DNA of 64,000 nt from UBA1672 sp050633505 (GTDB lineage: Bacteria > Pseudomonadota > Alphaproteobacteria > Micavibrionales > Micavibrionaceae). Where the stretch lies: the NCBI GenBank assembly GCA_050633505.1, contig JBOEGQ010000013.1, positions 248,001-312,000 on the forward strand. Direction: 5' to 3'. Below, piece after piece: positions 17,074 to 28,400 of this stretch. The position numbers and the translations under genes were made by a program. The notes below the pieces were generated by a model that was not told where the DNA came from, made no database searches, and saw only the letters and a list, made by a program, of their open reading frames with translations. How positions within the stretch are numbered: the stretch's first letter is position 1; every line of letters starts with the position of its first letter.

Positions 17074-17859
17074 CTACGCTGTTTTCGTGTGGAATTTTGA
17101 CACCATGTTCAAAATAGTTTTACGTGGTAAAAACGGTATAATCCAGCCGAGCATAAATCTGAGCTGTGGTTCATTTATAGCAATTAAATCACCACGTTCC
17201 ATGGCTTTATATCCGCATTCGGCAACGGATTTTGCAGATTTTGCAGTTTTCCATGCATCAAGGCCCTCTAAATCACCAGCTTTAATGAAGTCCGTTGCGA
17301 CGGCGCCGGGGCATAATGCGGTTGCTGTTATATTCAACTTTGCCGTTTCCCATGCAATGGCTTGTGTGAATGAGGTCACATAGGCTTTGGTTGCGAAATA
17401 GACGGCCTGTAATGGCCCGGGGATAAAGGAGGCGGTTGATGAAACGTTTAAGATCTTGCCTTGTTTGCGCTTTACCATGCCTTTGAGGTAAAGGTGAGTC
17501 AGGTTGGTAAGTGTTACCATGTTGACCTGCATCATGGCTTGATCTGCGGCCAAGTCACGTTCATGGAATAATCCGTGTCCACCAAATCCGGCATTATTGA
17601 TAAGAGTATCGATAACAAGCCCGAGTTTCTCGGTTTTATCAAAAATACGTTTAGCTGATTTTGGTTCTGATAGGTCCTCTGCAATTACCGTTGCTGAAAT
17701 GTTATGTTTTTTTTCAAGTTCACTTTTTAGTGCTTCTAATTTGTCTAACGATCGGGCAACCAGAACGATATCACCACCTTTTTGGGCGTGGATGCGTGCC
17801 AGTTCCATACCTATACCGCCCGAAGCGCCTGTTATGAGTGCGGTGTTTGTCATTGTCAC
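17074..17859 (-). CDS. SDR-family oxidoreductase
   Basis: A 261-residue short-chain dehydrogenase/reductase. It has the cofactor motif TGASGGIG (about 9-16), VLVARS suggesting NADP preference, the NNAG motif in DTLINNAGFGGHG, catalytic Ser in ILNVSSTASF and the YxxxK pair in AVYFATKAYV. PGAVATDF follows. The substrate is unknown; the closest look is to YqjQ/DltE-like reductases. It is downstream of a decayed SDR of the same strand and upstream of the truncated AraC regulator. This suggests an original SDR-SDR-regulator unit. Confidence 0.87.
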   Translation of the reverse strand: MTMTNTALITGASGGIGMELARIHAQKGGDIVLVARSLDKLEALKSELEKKHNISATVIAEDLSEPKSAKRIFDKTEKLGLVIDTLINNAGFGGHGLFHERDLAADQAMMQVNMVTLTNLTHLYLKGMVKRKQGKILNVSSTASFIPGPLQAVYFATKAYVTSFTQAIAWETAKLNITATALCPGAVATDFIKAGDLEGLDAWKTAKSAKSVAECGYKAMERGDLIAINEPQLRFMLGWIIPFLPRKTILNMVSKFHTKTA

Positions 17860-17883
17860 TGTCCTTTCAAAATGTGAGGGTGG

Positions 17884-18664
17884 CTATTTTAATATACTCA
17901 TAATGGCGCGGTCATATATACGGTCACCAAACCATTTGCGGATAAATAATAATGTAAATGCATATTTTCCGCCTGCATATCTCGTTTTAGGTTTTTTAGA
18001 TCTGACTGCTTTTAAAACGAGCTTTGTGATCACACTAGGCGGAGAGCTTGACCCTGCTTTATACTCTCTTTCTAATGCATTGACTAATGCGTTCACAATC
18101 GGTGCATATGGGCCATGGCCTGATCGCTCAATCATTGGTGTAATCATAACATCTCCGAACTCAGTTACAATCGCACCGGGTTCGATGACCACTACATCAA
18201 TTCCAAATGACGACAGTTCCAGGCGCAGGCAATCTGACCATCCCTCTAATGCATGCTTTGTTCCTTGATACCACGCTGCCATTGGGGAATATATCTTACC
18301 GCCAAAATGGAATGATCTTTTGCGTTAAGCGAGCCAGACCAAATAGGTTAACTTCAAATTGATAACGTGCATCTTCTAATGTGGTTTCTTCAACAGAGCC
18401 AAACATGCCAAATCCGGCATTATTGATAAGAACATCAATGCGTCCGTGATCTTTCTGAATTGTATCAATGACTGTTTTGACATCTTCTTCCTTTGTGATG
18501 TCCATTTTCAACGGGATAGCTCCGAGGCCTTTTAGATCATTCATATTCTCAATACGGCGGGCAACTGTATATACAATCATTCCTTCTTTAAGTAGTGCTT
18601 TGGCAAAATCTTTGCCCATTCCTGATGATGCGCCGGTTACGAGTGCAATTTTGGTGTGAGGCAT
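17884..18664 (-). pseudogene. SDR oxidoreductase disrupted by an internal deletion
   Basis: Two frames belong to one former gene. The first half (18664-18296) carries TGASSGMGKDFA, the cofactor motif, and DVLINNAGFGMFGSVEET, and runs to LTQKIIPFWR then TAA. The second half resumes in another frame at GGKIYSPMAAWYQGTKHALE (catalytic Tyr and Lys) and continues to the end at 17884. Intact relatives have about 15-18 residues between these points, including the catalytic Ser (ISS). So some 50 bp, not a multiple of three, has been lost near 18300. The product cannot be a working SDR. Both halves are otherwise free of stops, so the loss is recent, unless it is a sequencing or assembly error. Confidence 0.8.
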
Positions 18665-19001
18665 AATAATCTCCTAACGAATAAATCTTGATATAAGATT
18701 ATTTTACGCAATCAAATGACGACATGCACTGGCGAAATGTGCCGTTGATCTATCAATTTGCGCCAACTTTTGTAATCGATCCGGTGTTTATCCGGTTATT
18801 CAGGGTATGCTTTAAAGGCAGTTGAATGACATAATTTCGAAGAAGGGAAGGCTGCTTTTCTTAAATTCCATTCACTTTCTGCATGGCTTAAATGTTGATA
18901 TTGCAACGATATATGGCGCTTTTTTTCTTGTAGTTTTATGAAATGGGCGTATATGTTGCGTGACTTTTACTTTTAAAAGTTATGTATAATAAATCGGTGC
19001 G
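18665..19001. other. 337-bp intergenic region
   Basis: This AT-rich stretch separates the divergent SDR pseudogene and the AspT-type transporter. I see no convincing gene, RNA or repeat in it. It must contain the transporter promoter, but no clear -35/-10 pair stands out. Confidence 0.4.
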
Positions 19002-20678
19002 GTGATTGATATGGAAGTTGACGTTTATGAGCTTTTGAAAAGTGATGAAGTCCTTGTTATTTTTACGGTAATTAGTGTTGGCTACATTATTGGGAAAATT
19101 AATTTCTTTGGCATACAGCTTGGCAATGTAACCGGTGTTTTGATCGCCGGTTTATTTTTCGGGGCATGGGGATTTACCAGTAATCCGGTCACGGCAACAT
19201 TTGGTTTTACGATCTTTATTTTTTGTGTTGGACTTCAGGCTGGGCCAAGCTTTTTCAGTGCGTTTGCATCGGATGGTGCGCGGTATTTGGGGTTATCAAT
19301 TATCGTCGCACTCACTGCGGTTTTGATGTGTTTTTTATTCGCGCATCTTTTCGAAATGGAGCAGGGCTTTGCTGCCGGAATGTTGGCGGGTGCGTTAACC
19401 AGTACCCCGACATTGGTCGGTGCGCAAGATGCGGTCAATAGTGGATTAGTCGTCCTGCCCGAAGGGTTTTCTTCGGAGGATGCGATTAAGAATATCAGTG
19501 TGGCTTATTCCCTGACGTATTTATTCGGGATTGGTGGGCTGATGTTTATTATTAAATATATTCCTATTTTATTTCGGGTTGATTTGCCGGCAGAAGCGCG
19601 GAAGATCAGTACCACAAAGTCTCAGAGCAAGCAGGGAATTGATGAATATCATCTGCCAATGGTGCGTACCTATTTGATTGAAAGCCCAAAAATGATTGGG
19701 AAAAGTATTCGCCAAATTCAAGATTCAACACAGCAATATTTTACAGTTTTGGGAATACGTAGAAATGGCCGGTTGATTGAGGTAAAGGGTGATACTCTTC
19801 TAGAGGAAGGCGATGTCATTTCGGTTATTGCATCTGTTGCACAACATAGTATTGCGAAGGCCAAAGAGATCGCTGAAGTTTTCGACCGAGAGCTTTTGAA
19901 TTACCGTATCAGAACCAAGGAAATCACGATTACGAGTTCTGACTACATTGGTAAAAATGTTGAAGACCTTATGCTGTCTGCGAAATATGGGTGCTATGTC
20001 ATTGGTATGCTGCGCGCGGGGATTGAGTTGCCTGTTGATGCAAACACAGTATTGCAAAAAGGTGATAAGCTTGAAGTTATCGGAGAAGAAAACCTTATTA
20101 ATGAGGTGAGTGAGCGTCTGGGAAGTATCGAAGCCGATGTTGAAAAAACAGATCTTCTCACAATGTGTTTGGGGGTTGCCCTTGGCTTGATGGTTGGAAC
20201 AATTGTCATGAAGTTTGGCCAAATCTCTGTTGGATTGGGAAGTGCAGGAGGGCTATTGATGGTCGGGATATTAATCGGCTTCTTGCGCTCTGTTTATCCG
20301 ACATTTGGTGTATTTCCACGCGCGGCCAGGAACTTAATGATGGATTTGGGGATTGTGTTGTTCATGTCCTCTATTGGCCTGAATGCAGGGAGTAAAGTGT
20401 TTGAGGCGTTAACTTCTGTCGGTCCTATTCTTGTGTTATCAGGGATATCGATTACCGTTGTTCCTGTTCTTGTCGCGTTTATCATCGGGAAATATATTAT
20501 GAAGATGAATGATGCGTTATTACTTGGCGCGATTACGGGGGCGATGACTTCAACGCCATCTCTTAACCTTGTTACGGACGCGGCGAAAAGTCAGGTTCCT
20601 GCGCTGGGTTATGCCGGTAGTTATACCTTTGCAAACGTGATACTGACCTTTGCAGGTGCCATTTTGATGTTGTTATAG
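19002..20678 (+). CDS. AspT/YidE-type membrane transporter with two RCK_C domains
   Basis: A 558-residue protein of the aspartate:alanine exchanger family. There is an N-terminal membrane half (about 15-190) with GVLIAGLFFGAWGF and GMLAGALTSTPTLVGAQDAV. A cytosolic middle has two RCK_C/TrkA_C domains (about 210-300 and 300-375), seen as QYFTVLGIRRNGRLIEVKGD and YVIGMLRAGIELPVD. The C-terminal membrane half has GAITGAMTSTPSLNLVTDAA, mirroring the first. The paired G-x-x-T-STPxL motifs are diagnostic. Translation may begin at GTG 19002 or ATG 19011. The transported acid is unknown. Confidence 0.9.
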   Translation: MIDMEVDVYELLKSDEVLVIFTVISVGYIIGKINFFGIQLGNVTGVLIAGLFFGAWGFTSNPVTATFGFTIFIFCVGLQAGPSFFSAFASDGARYLGLSIIVALTAVLMCFLFAHLFEMEQGFAAGMLAGALTSTPTLVGAQDAVNSGLVVLPEGFSSEDAIKNISVAYSLTYLFGIGGLMFIIKYIPILFRVDLPAEARKISTTKSQSKQGIDEYHLPMVRTYLIESPKMIGKSIRQIQDSTQQYFTVLGIRRNGRLIEVKGDTLLEEGDVISVIASVAQHSIAKAKEIAEVFDRELLNYRIRTKEITITSSDYIGKNVEDLMLSAKYGCYVIGMLRAGIELPVDANTVLQKGDKLEVIGEENLINEVSERLGSIEADVEKTDLLTMCLGVALGLMVGTIVMKFGQISVGLGSAGGLLMVGILIGFLRSVYPTFGVFPRAARNLMMDLGIVLFMSSIGLNAGSKVFEALTSVGPILVLSGISITVVPVLVAFIIGKYIMKMNDALLLGAITGAMTSTPSLNLVTDAAKSQVPALGYAGSYTFANVILTFAGAILMLL

Positions 20679-20772
20679 GCGTGTTGTCTCTCTTTTTTCT
20701 CTCTATGAATTTAGATCGTGAGACTGTATAGAAAGAGTGGTACAGCCTTTTGTGACAAGATAATGGTGTTAA

Positions 20773-21801
20773 GTGGATCTGTCTTATATACGTATGCCTT
20801 CTGCGCAAAAACATGCGGCGTTATTATCTTATGCCGCGCAAGACCCTTTTTTTGAAAAAGTTCTGAATGATCTGGGCGATTTCGGGCATGAAGTGTCTTT
20901 TTCTTTTTGGGGGGGGGCAGGTGCCTATATACCCTTTGCGGTGCAAACAGAGGCCTTGGATACCCCGACTAAGCAAGCCCAGTTTTACCAAGGGTTTTGG
21001 AAAATTACTGAAAGCGGGCAGTTTAAGGCGCGCTTTCGTCTGTCTTCCTTGATGGGGGTGCATGGTAATGCACATTCCTTTTTGCATGAGCTTATGCATT
21101 TTTATCAAGATATGTACGGGCTTTATCTTCTTCCTATTCAAGAAGAGGGGGCTTTCCCTGTTATTTTGGACGCGTATAGCGATATTGTCGCAATATTGTT
21201 TTGTGAGGCATATGCACAGGTCGAGGCAATACGCGCCTCTTGGCGTTTGTTGCAAAGTGGAAATGATCTCGGTTGGCGCGGGGCACTCTCTTCACCGGAT
21301 TGGGCAGGTATGGCCAAGGTATATGAACAAGATTTACAAAGTGGGATGGCAGAAGAAGAGGCTGCCTCGCAGGCATTACGATATTGGTATCAGGGAAAGC
21401 ACCGCCATTTTTATGAACGACATGCATTACAGGCCTATGAACAGAATTTCAGACGTTACGGCAAAGAGTTAGGGGCAAATAAAACGAATGATGTGTCCCA
21501 GTTTCAACGTAGTCTTAAAATTCCAATGTTGCTTGCCCGTTTACCGCAAGACGATGTTCCTGCCTATTTGAAGAAGACTGATTGGGGTGACCCGCTATTC
21601 ACAGACATTCAGAATCCGAAAGTACGAAAGAAATTATTGGTTTTGGAAGGACAACACGGTCAGGCAGATAGCGATAATATCCAAGATATAAAATGCGGAA
21701 CGCCTGCCTATATCTGGCATCGTTTGCGTATGGATGCCCAAAATAATGCGGATGTTCCACCAATGGATATGCAGAGTATCCTGAAGTCACAAGGGCAATA
21801 G
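20773..21801 (+). CDS. Putative zinc metallopeptidase-like protein (HExxH), 342 aa
   Basis: No family named with certainty. The key feature is HELMH at residues 105-109 in HSFLHELMHFYQDMYGLYLL, a zincin-type zinc site. A downstream FCEAYAQVEA segment (about 143-152) could supply the third, Glu ligand, as in gluzincins. There is no signal peptide, so it is probably cytoplasmic. The start may be GTG 20773 or the ATG at 20794. The rest is helical, and the C-terminal third (about 245-342) has no recognisable motif. Relatives of unknown function with this motif occur in alphaproteobacteria. Activity is unproven. Confidence 0.68.
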   Translation: MDLSYIRMPSAQKHAALLSYAAQDPFFEKVLNDLGDFGHEVSFSFWGGAGAYIPFAVQTEALDTPTKQAQFYQGFWKITESGQFKARFRLSSLMGVHGNAHSFLHELMHFYQDMYGLYLLPIQEEGAFPVILDAYSDIVAILFCEAYAQVEAIRASWRLLQSGNDLGWRGALSSPDWAGMAKVYEQDLQSGMAEEEAASQALRYWYQGKHRHFYERHALQAYEQNFRRYGKELGANKTNDVSQFQRSLKIPMLLARLPQDDVPAYLKKTDWGDPLFTDIQNPKVRKKLLVLEGQHGQADSDNIQDIKCGTPAYIWHRLRMDAQNNADVPPMDMQSILKSQGQ

Positions 21802-21879
21802 AGAGGCCTTCTCAATATTGACAGGTTAAGCCATTGTCGTCATTCTTATATTGAAGCTGGCGAACAGGAGGTTGCGCTT

Positions 21880-22332
21880 ATGTCTTTTCCGAAGAATCCG
21901 TTTGTGCCTAAAAGTCTGGAACAGGCCATTAATCCATGGAGTTGGTGGTTTGACACCGCCTTTAATACCCATGCATCTGATAATCAAAATGGTTTGATTA
22001 ATATCACAACATATAAAAGTGCAAATCCGTCTTTGGAGCATAAAATTACGCATGAAGTCGCCGGATATGGCATGCAATTGGATGTTTTAGAAGAAACAGT
22101 TGAGATGATGATTGGTTTTTTACCCAAGTCCAAGCTAACGGCAGAACAAAAGAAAACCATATCGCGTTTTGAAAAAATGATGTCGGAGATCAGAACACAT
22201 AAGGAAGCAGCAGCGGTTGAACAGATAATATCCGGTGGGCTTGAAAGGCTTATTTCAAATCTTGAGATGTTAAAGGATAAAGATCCTGCATTATATGATC
22301 AGGTATCTGGTCGTTTAAAAGAAGTATTATAA
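21880..22332 (+). CDS. Unrecognised small protein, 150 aa
   Basis: No family recognised. The ATG has a near-perfect ribosome site (CAGGAGGT at 21866-21873). The protein begins SFPKNPFVPKSLEQAINPWSW. Two long amphipathic helices follow (about 50-100 and 105-150), with Lys/Glu-rich heptad-like sequence such as EETVEMMIGFLPKSKLTAEQ. It has no signal peptide and no membrane segment. It converges with the LamG gene, with only 7 bp between the stops. Confidence 0.72.
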   Translation: MSFPKNPFVPKSLEQAINPWSWWFDTAFNTHASDNQNGLINITTYKSANPSLEHKITHEVAGYGMQLDVLEETVEMMIGFLPKSKLTAEQKKTISRFEKMMSEIRTHKEAAAVEQIISGGLERLISNLEMLKDKDPALYDQVSGRLKEVL

Positions 22333-22339
22333 GCGCGGT

Positions 22340-25300
22340 TTATCTGGTTCCAAGATACAGTGATTGAACCTCTCCATTGGAAAGTGAACGGTTATAAACC
22401 CGAACATCATCTAACAACCCGAGGAATACAGATCCGGCACTGCTTTGCGGGCCTGATGCACCGATGAGCATATCTGTTCCCACTGTCATGCTGCCTGCGC
22501 TTAATGTTTCAAGATGCGTGCCATCAATGTAATATCGTATGTCTGTGCCATCATATGTAACTGCAATGTGGCTCCATTGGTTTTCCATTATTGGATTTGT
22601 TGTTGTCCTGTAACTGGCTACACTCTGGATTGTAAAGTTTAGTTTCGCGGTTATGTTGGGTGATGAACCAACGGCGCTGTCTACGCTTACCGTAAATCCT
22701 GAATTCCCCGATGTTCGGTTGGATAAAATGGTGTATGCATTGGAGAATAGGACTGTGCCTGGTCTTATCCATGCACTAACCGTTACAGGGCTGGCTGTAT
22801 TATAGACAGAACCGACATTGATGAAGTCATCTACATGATCGAAGGTAAGGGCGTTACCAACTGTTCCTGTTTGTGTTTCTTCTGCGACATCATTATTTAC
22901 ACCATCTACCCATGTGCCTGTGTTTGATCCCGCGGAATCTGAGATGGTTGCACCACTGGTTTCATCCAGTGTCCAGTGACCAATAAGGCCGGCTGTGGGG
23001 ATTGATAAATTGTTTTGTGAGATTGCAGAGATCCATTCATCACCTTCACAATATTGTACGACATTCAGATCAGCGTTATAGCGTAGCTCTCCCGCGAGAC
23101 CTGTCGGGTTTGTACACCCGCCGCCGCCATCACCTTGTGGTCCCATGGCGATCCATTCGTTTCCATTACAATATTGCATGACGTCGTGGTCGCTGTTGAA
23201 TACAATTTCGCCATTTGCACCAATCGGGCTTGTGCATGTGGAGGTATTACATATGCCACCAACTGCACCATAAAGCTCTGTCACCTCTGCTACAGATAAT
23301 GCGCGATCGTAGACACGCACATCGTCAATTGTACCGTCAAAATTCCCGTTAACGCCTGTTCCAATGGTTAGGGGGTTTCCAGAAGATGTGAAGTTGCTCG
23401 TGTTACTGTCGAAGGCATTTTGGGTGCCATCTACATATACTCTTACACCATCTGTATTCCATACTGTTACAATATGATGCCAATTTGTATCGGATGGAAC
23501 AGATCCAAAGCAGATATCTACGACCCCGAACTTCGTTGCTTTGAATGAGTTTGTACCGCATGGGTGTATTCCGACACCTGATGTGTATCCACCAACTGAT
23601 CCGATGCCTTTGCTGACAATATCACCGGTGCTGCTTGGTGTATTTTTTTTCATCCAGAATGCAACGCTATGTGTGTTATCTGATGTATCCAGGCTACTGT
23701 TTGTTCCTGCATCTATGAAATCATTTACCCCGTCAAAAACAAGGGCAGTGCCCATTTGTCCTGCTGTTGTTTCTTCGGTGACATCATTATTCACGCCATC
23801 AGTCCATGTTCCTGTATTTGTGCCTGTTGTATCTGTAATAGATGCACCACTTGTTTCATCTAATGGCCAGTGACCAACTAATCCTGAAGTTGGCGCAGAA
23901 CAAGATGCAACTTGATTATACAGTTTTGATATCTCTGATGCAGAAAGGGGGCGTTCATAAACCCGTATATCATCCAGCATACCATCCCAGAATCGTCCAC
24001 CCGCCCCAGAGTTACCTATGGCAATATTACGTCCTGTATTTCCCGCGTCTATTGGCCCTCCATCAGGATGAGTTTGTGATGAATGGAATACGCCATCAAC
24101 ATACATTGAAATTAAAGCGGTTGTTTCATTGTATGTGACAGCAACATGGTGCCATTCATCTAAAGGCAAGTTGTAAGAGCTTATAAATCTGTGAGCCGCC
24201 GAATTTCCTGAAGTTCTAAGGCGTGTTGTCAGACGCTCATTCCCACCGGAGTCATCCATGAATAATGCCCAGTCGTGACCGCTGTTAAAGGCAGTATCGT
24301 TTTTTGAGATAATACGCGGGTCGGTTACGGCATTATCCAAATATACCCATGATGCTATTGTAAGGCCTGATGTGCCACTTAATGCAAAATGGGGGATGAT
24401 GATCTCATCATCTGTACCGTCAAAGGTGAGGGCAGCCCCGTTTTGACCTGTTGTTGTTTCCTCTGCGACATCGTTATTCACACCATCTGTCCATGTTCCT
24501 GTGTTTGATCCTGCGCTGTCAGCAATAGATGCACCACTTGTTTCGTCTAGTGTCCAATGTCCGACAAGGCCACTGGATAACGTTGATTTGGGGCCGATTC
24601 CTGTCCAGGAGCTGCCGTTGCAATATTGCAGGACTTTTTCATCATCATTGAAATAAAGAGCGCCTGTTACGCTATTGGGATTGCTGCACGTGTAGCTATG
24701 ATAGAGGGCATCTACATCTGTTGATGTTAATGCGCGGTTATATATTCGGACGTCATCTATTGCGCCATCCCATGCCCAAACATTGGGCAAATAGCCTAGC
24801 TCTCCGATTTTGAAGTTAAAGCTGGCGGGAGAGCCAATTCCACCACTATAGCTTACAGAGTTTTCTTCTGTACCATCGACATAAATTCTTATTTGTGCGC
24901 CATCATAGGTGCCAACAATATGTTGCCATCTGTCTGTGACGGCAATAACGGGGGTGCTGATCGAACGGCTTGTGCCATTCCACAGTGTGAAACGATATGC
25001 CCCTGTTGAGCGTCTATCCAGCTCAAAACCGTTATATGTACCACAACAGTCTCTGGAATTACTGAGTATGGATTTATTGTCTCCTAATGTGTCTGCTTTT
25101 ACCCAGACGGATACGGTTATATTGCCTGTTATACCGTTTATGCTTGGGTCGTTCCCTGCATCTATATTGTCGTTGCTTCCGTCAAATTGTAGAGCCGTTC
25201 CAATGGCACCGGGTGTGGTATTCGTGCCCGCATTTAGCCCGTCTTGCAACGTGCCTGTATTTGTGCCTGCGCCATCATTTGCATTTGTTCCACTTGTTTC

Positions 25301-25423
25301 ATCCAATGTCCAATGACTGACAAGGCCTGTTGTATAGTCTTGTGCGTACGTGGTTTGTGGTAGGCACAGAAGGAGGGCTGCAGTTAGGGATGTTGTTATC
25401 TTCCGAAAAGAGGGGAGGCGCAT
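22340..25423 (-). CDS. Secreted protein with four LamG/concanavalin-like domains
   Basis: A 1027-residue protein with a signal peptide (1-28, ending TYA). It has four copies of a LamG-3 / concanavalin A-like lectin domain at about 30-245, 285-515, 520-735 and 835-1025. Each opens GL(V/I)xHWxLDETSG, has a W(Q/H)H(I/V)xxTYDG-type strand and closes DDVR(I/V)Y(N/D/E)R. Between them are short Cys-containing units such as GALYFNDDEKVLQYCNGSSW and GELRYNADLNVVQYCEGDEW. These resemble the fibre-like NGMIRYN...FEGYEN...W modules in the upstream giant protein. It begins 11 bp after that gene and so is co-transcribed. A role in carbohydrate or surface binding is inferred; no catalytic domain is visible. 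Confidence 0.85.
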   Translation of the reverse strand: MRLPSFRKITTSLTAALLLCLPQTTYAQDYTTGLVSHWTLDETSGTNANDGAGTNTGTLQDGLNAGTNTTPGAIGTALQFDGSNDNIDAGNDPSINGITGNITVSVWVKADTLGDNKSILSNSRDCCGTYNGFELDRRSTGAYRFTLWNGTSRSISTPVIAVTDRWQHIVGTYDGAQIRIYVDGTEENSVSYSGGIGSPASFNFKIGELGYLPNVWAWDGAIDDVRIYNRALTSTDVDALYHSYTCSNPNSVTGALYFNDDEKVLQYCNGSSWTGIGPKSTLSSGLVGHWTLDETSGASIADSAGSNTGTWTDGVNNDVAEETTTGQNGAALTFDGTDDEIIIPHFALSGTSGLTIASWVYLDNAVTDPRIISKNDTAFNSGHDWALFMDDSGGNERLTTRLRTSGNSAAHRFISSYNLPLDEWHHVAVTYNETTALISMYVDGVFHSSQTHPDGGPIDAGNTGRNIAIGNSGAGGRFWDGMLDDIRVYERPLSASEISKLYNQVASCSAPTSGLVGHWPLDETSGASITDTTGTNTGTWTDGVNNDVTEETTAGQMGTALVFDGVNDFIDAGTNSSLDTSDNTHSVAFWMKKNTPSSTGDIVSKGIGSVGGYTSGVGIHPCGTNSFKATKFGVVDICFGSVPSDTNWHHIVTVWNTDGVRVYVDGTQNAFDSNTSNFTSSGNPLTIGTGVNGNFDGTIDDVRVYDRALSVAEVTELYGAVGGICNTSTCTSPIGANGEIVFNSDHDVMQYCNGNEWIAMGPQGDGGGGCTNPTGLAGELRYNADLNVVQYCEGDEWISAISQNNLSIPTAGLIGHWTLDETSGATISDSAGSNTGTWVDGVNNDVAEETQTGTVGNALTFDHVDDFINVGSVYNTASPVTVSAWIRPGTVLFSNAYTILSNRTSGNSGFTVSVDSAVGSSPNITAKLNFTIQSVASYRTTTNPIMENQWSHIAVTYDGTDIRYYIDGTHLETLSAGSMTVGTDMLIGASGPQSSAGSVFLGLLDDVRVYNRSLSNGEVQSLYLGTR

Positions 25424-25434
25424 TATCTATGTCC

Positions 25435-28400
25435 TTACCCGTTATATGATTTACGGCGCTGTATTACCATCATGAACAGACCACCACCAATCAAACCAAG
25501 AATCAGCATGATATAGTGTTCCATTGAGGCTTTACCGATATTGGAGTGCGTCACTTTATTAAGCAGCTCAACTTGTTGCGAGATTTCTGCAAGGGATTTA
25601 TTTGTTTGAATTTGCGCTGTCTTCAACTCGGAGAGTTCAGATTTTAGAGCGTTGTTTTCTGTCTTCAGCTCTTTTGTGGCCTCAATCATTGGTGCGATCA
25701 AACCAACGTAATTAACAGATTTTGTTCCCATTTCATCTTTTGCAGTATGGACAAGTTCCGGGAAGATTTTCTCCAGTTCCTGTGCCATAACACCGAATTC
25801 CTTGCGGGGATTCTTATCTTCTTTCATGGTGAAGGAATACGTGTCGATTTGCGCAATACGATCAATGAGGTTTCCTGATGCTGAAAGTTGTCTGATATTT
25901 TCTTTTAATCGCTGGTCAGAAACATCGGTGATTGTGCCTGTATATTCAATATCACCGGTTACATCAAGAGCCACATCAGGTGATGTGTTGCCGATACCAA
26001 GGTTACCATCTGAGTCTAGGCGCATGCGCTCTTGATTTGTGATATCAGTAGCATTTCGAGTATAGAAGCGCATATGTGTTGGTAAATCTTCATCGCCTAC
26101 GGTTGCGCCGGTATCAACGAAGGCCATTATTGAAGCACTCGTTTCATATTGCGTACCGTCATATCCACTAAAGCGAAGGCCACCTAATTTATCATCTGCG
26201 GTAACTGCCGATGGGGTACTTTCTGTTCCACGAGAACGTAGTAGATCTGTGTCAATGCCAGAGACTGCCGTGTTGCTGTGTGAGTAGAAAGATATATCTT
26301 GGTTGTCTCCGCTAACAGTTAAAATATCTGTCGGTGAATCTGTACCGATACCCACTGATCCGCCTGTGAAGTGGCTTGTTCCTGTTGCGTCAATTTTAAC
26401 CGTATCAACTTGCGCGCCACTGTATAATGTCATTTCGGCATGTCCTGATGAATCATCCAAAAGGAAGCGGGCTGCATTCGCTCCGTCAGTGGCTCTGATT
26501 AATACGCCGCCTGTATCAATATGCAGGCCACTTGCATTCGGACTTACTGTACCGATACCTACACCGCCGCTTGCGCCCATGATGGATACGGTATTATTAT
26601 CAGTGACATCAATGCCACTTTGATCACCCATGAAAATACCAAGAGAATTATCACCTGAGACAATCGGAGTTGTGCCAGCATCTTGTCCTAAGCCAAAGGC
26701 CATTGAGTTTGTACCTGATACATCTGAACTATCTCCGATAGAGACAGATCTTGATCCTGAGACTGAATTCCCTAAACCAAAGGCGATTGTTGCGAAGCTC
26801 TGCGCATAGGATGAATTACCAAAGGCGAAGGATTCGTTACCGACTGCCGCAACATGTGTACCTGCGGCAAAAGTATTGTCTCCGATTGCCTCGGCATTGC
26901 GTCCGAAGGCAACGCTTTCCGCGCCGACGTTACTATCATCCCATTCTGTTCCCGTGACAACACCTGCACGGAAGGCACCTTTTGATGTATCAAAGAACAT
27001 GCGGTTGTCCTCGTTACCTGTCCCGGTATCATCCAATTGTGTTGAGCCGACGACAATGTCACCACCCATAAGAGCCATTGTATTTGCAGAAGACAGGGTT
27101 TGTCCGCTTTGATCGCCCATAAACAAGCCGATGGAATTTGCGCCGGATACATTTGGTTGCGTTCCTGCGGAGAAACCTAATGCAACACCAAAGCTATGGT
27201 TACTGACTTGCATGTCTCCGATTGCAAAGGCATGTGCCGCAGATGCGGATGCTCCGGAACCAAAAGCGATGGCATTGTCATTTGCTGCGGATGCGCTGCC
27301 ACCAACTGCAAAGGCGTTTTCGCCAGATGCGATTGTATTTGTACCAAAGGCTGCGCTGTAATTTCCGACATTGGCGTCATCCCATTCTGTTCCTGTGGCA
27401 CGCCCCGCACGGAAGGCACCTTTTGATTTGTCAAAGAACATACGATGATCGTGGTTTGCATCACCTGTATCCGCCAGTTGAGATGAGCCAAATACAAAAT
27501 CGTCTGTGGCGTAGGCGACGGTTCCGCTGATACCACGTACAACGTTTGAGGATACCTCAAATACCGCTGATCCACCGCCGAATGTGGAATATGCAGAACA
27601 ATCATTCGAGTATTCAAGTTGGTCAGATGTGTCGTCAAATCGTAAACATCCGGCCTCATTGCCTGCGCCACCATCAAGGCGTAGCTCTCCGCTTGCGATG
27701 TGTAGGCTGCTATCTATTACGTCACTACCACCGGAAAAGTCACCAATTCCGACATTGCCTGAATCACGATCAATACCAAGGCGGGATGTGTGGCCGCCAT
27801 TTGGCCCTGTGCCAATATCAAAGAAGTTATTCACGCCGTCATAGCGCAGTTCCGCACCATCCGGATCGGTGTCGTCATAATCCTCAAAAAGGCCGAGAGT
27901 CGCAACGTCACCATTGTCTCGTGATGCAATATCCAATGTCGGACTACCGCCTGTTGTGACGGCAACTTGTCCTTGTCGGAAATCAGTGACCTGTGATCCG
28001 TCGCGTTCTATACGGATGATATCATCGGGTGTTGTGCTGTTTGGATATGCTTTTAACAATAAATAATTTTCAGAACCGTCTGAGGCAGAGAAGTATTCAA
28101 ATTCAAAGCCCTGGTTAACCGCGGTGTCTCCATCTTCCAACATTTGGATTTTGGCACTTCCCTGTGATGTTGTATTATTCAGGCGCAATATTGCCGGATC
28201 GGTTGTTCCAGTTCCACCTGCATAGTCAATATGGAATGCTGTTAAAGGTGTGCCCACATTCACGCCTGCAAAGTTGTTTGCCATATCACCATAGATCAAG
28301 TCACCGATGTTTAAGTGATTTGATGATGTTAGCAACGGTGTTGTTGCGTTATTCCCGATTATGATATTATCGCTACCGGTGATGTCATCTCCGGCATCTT

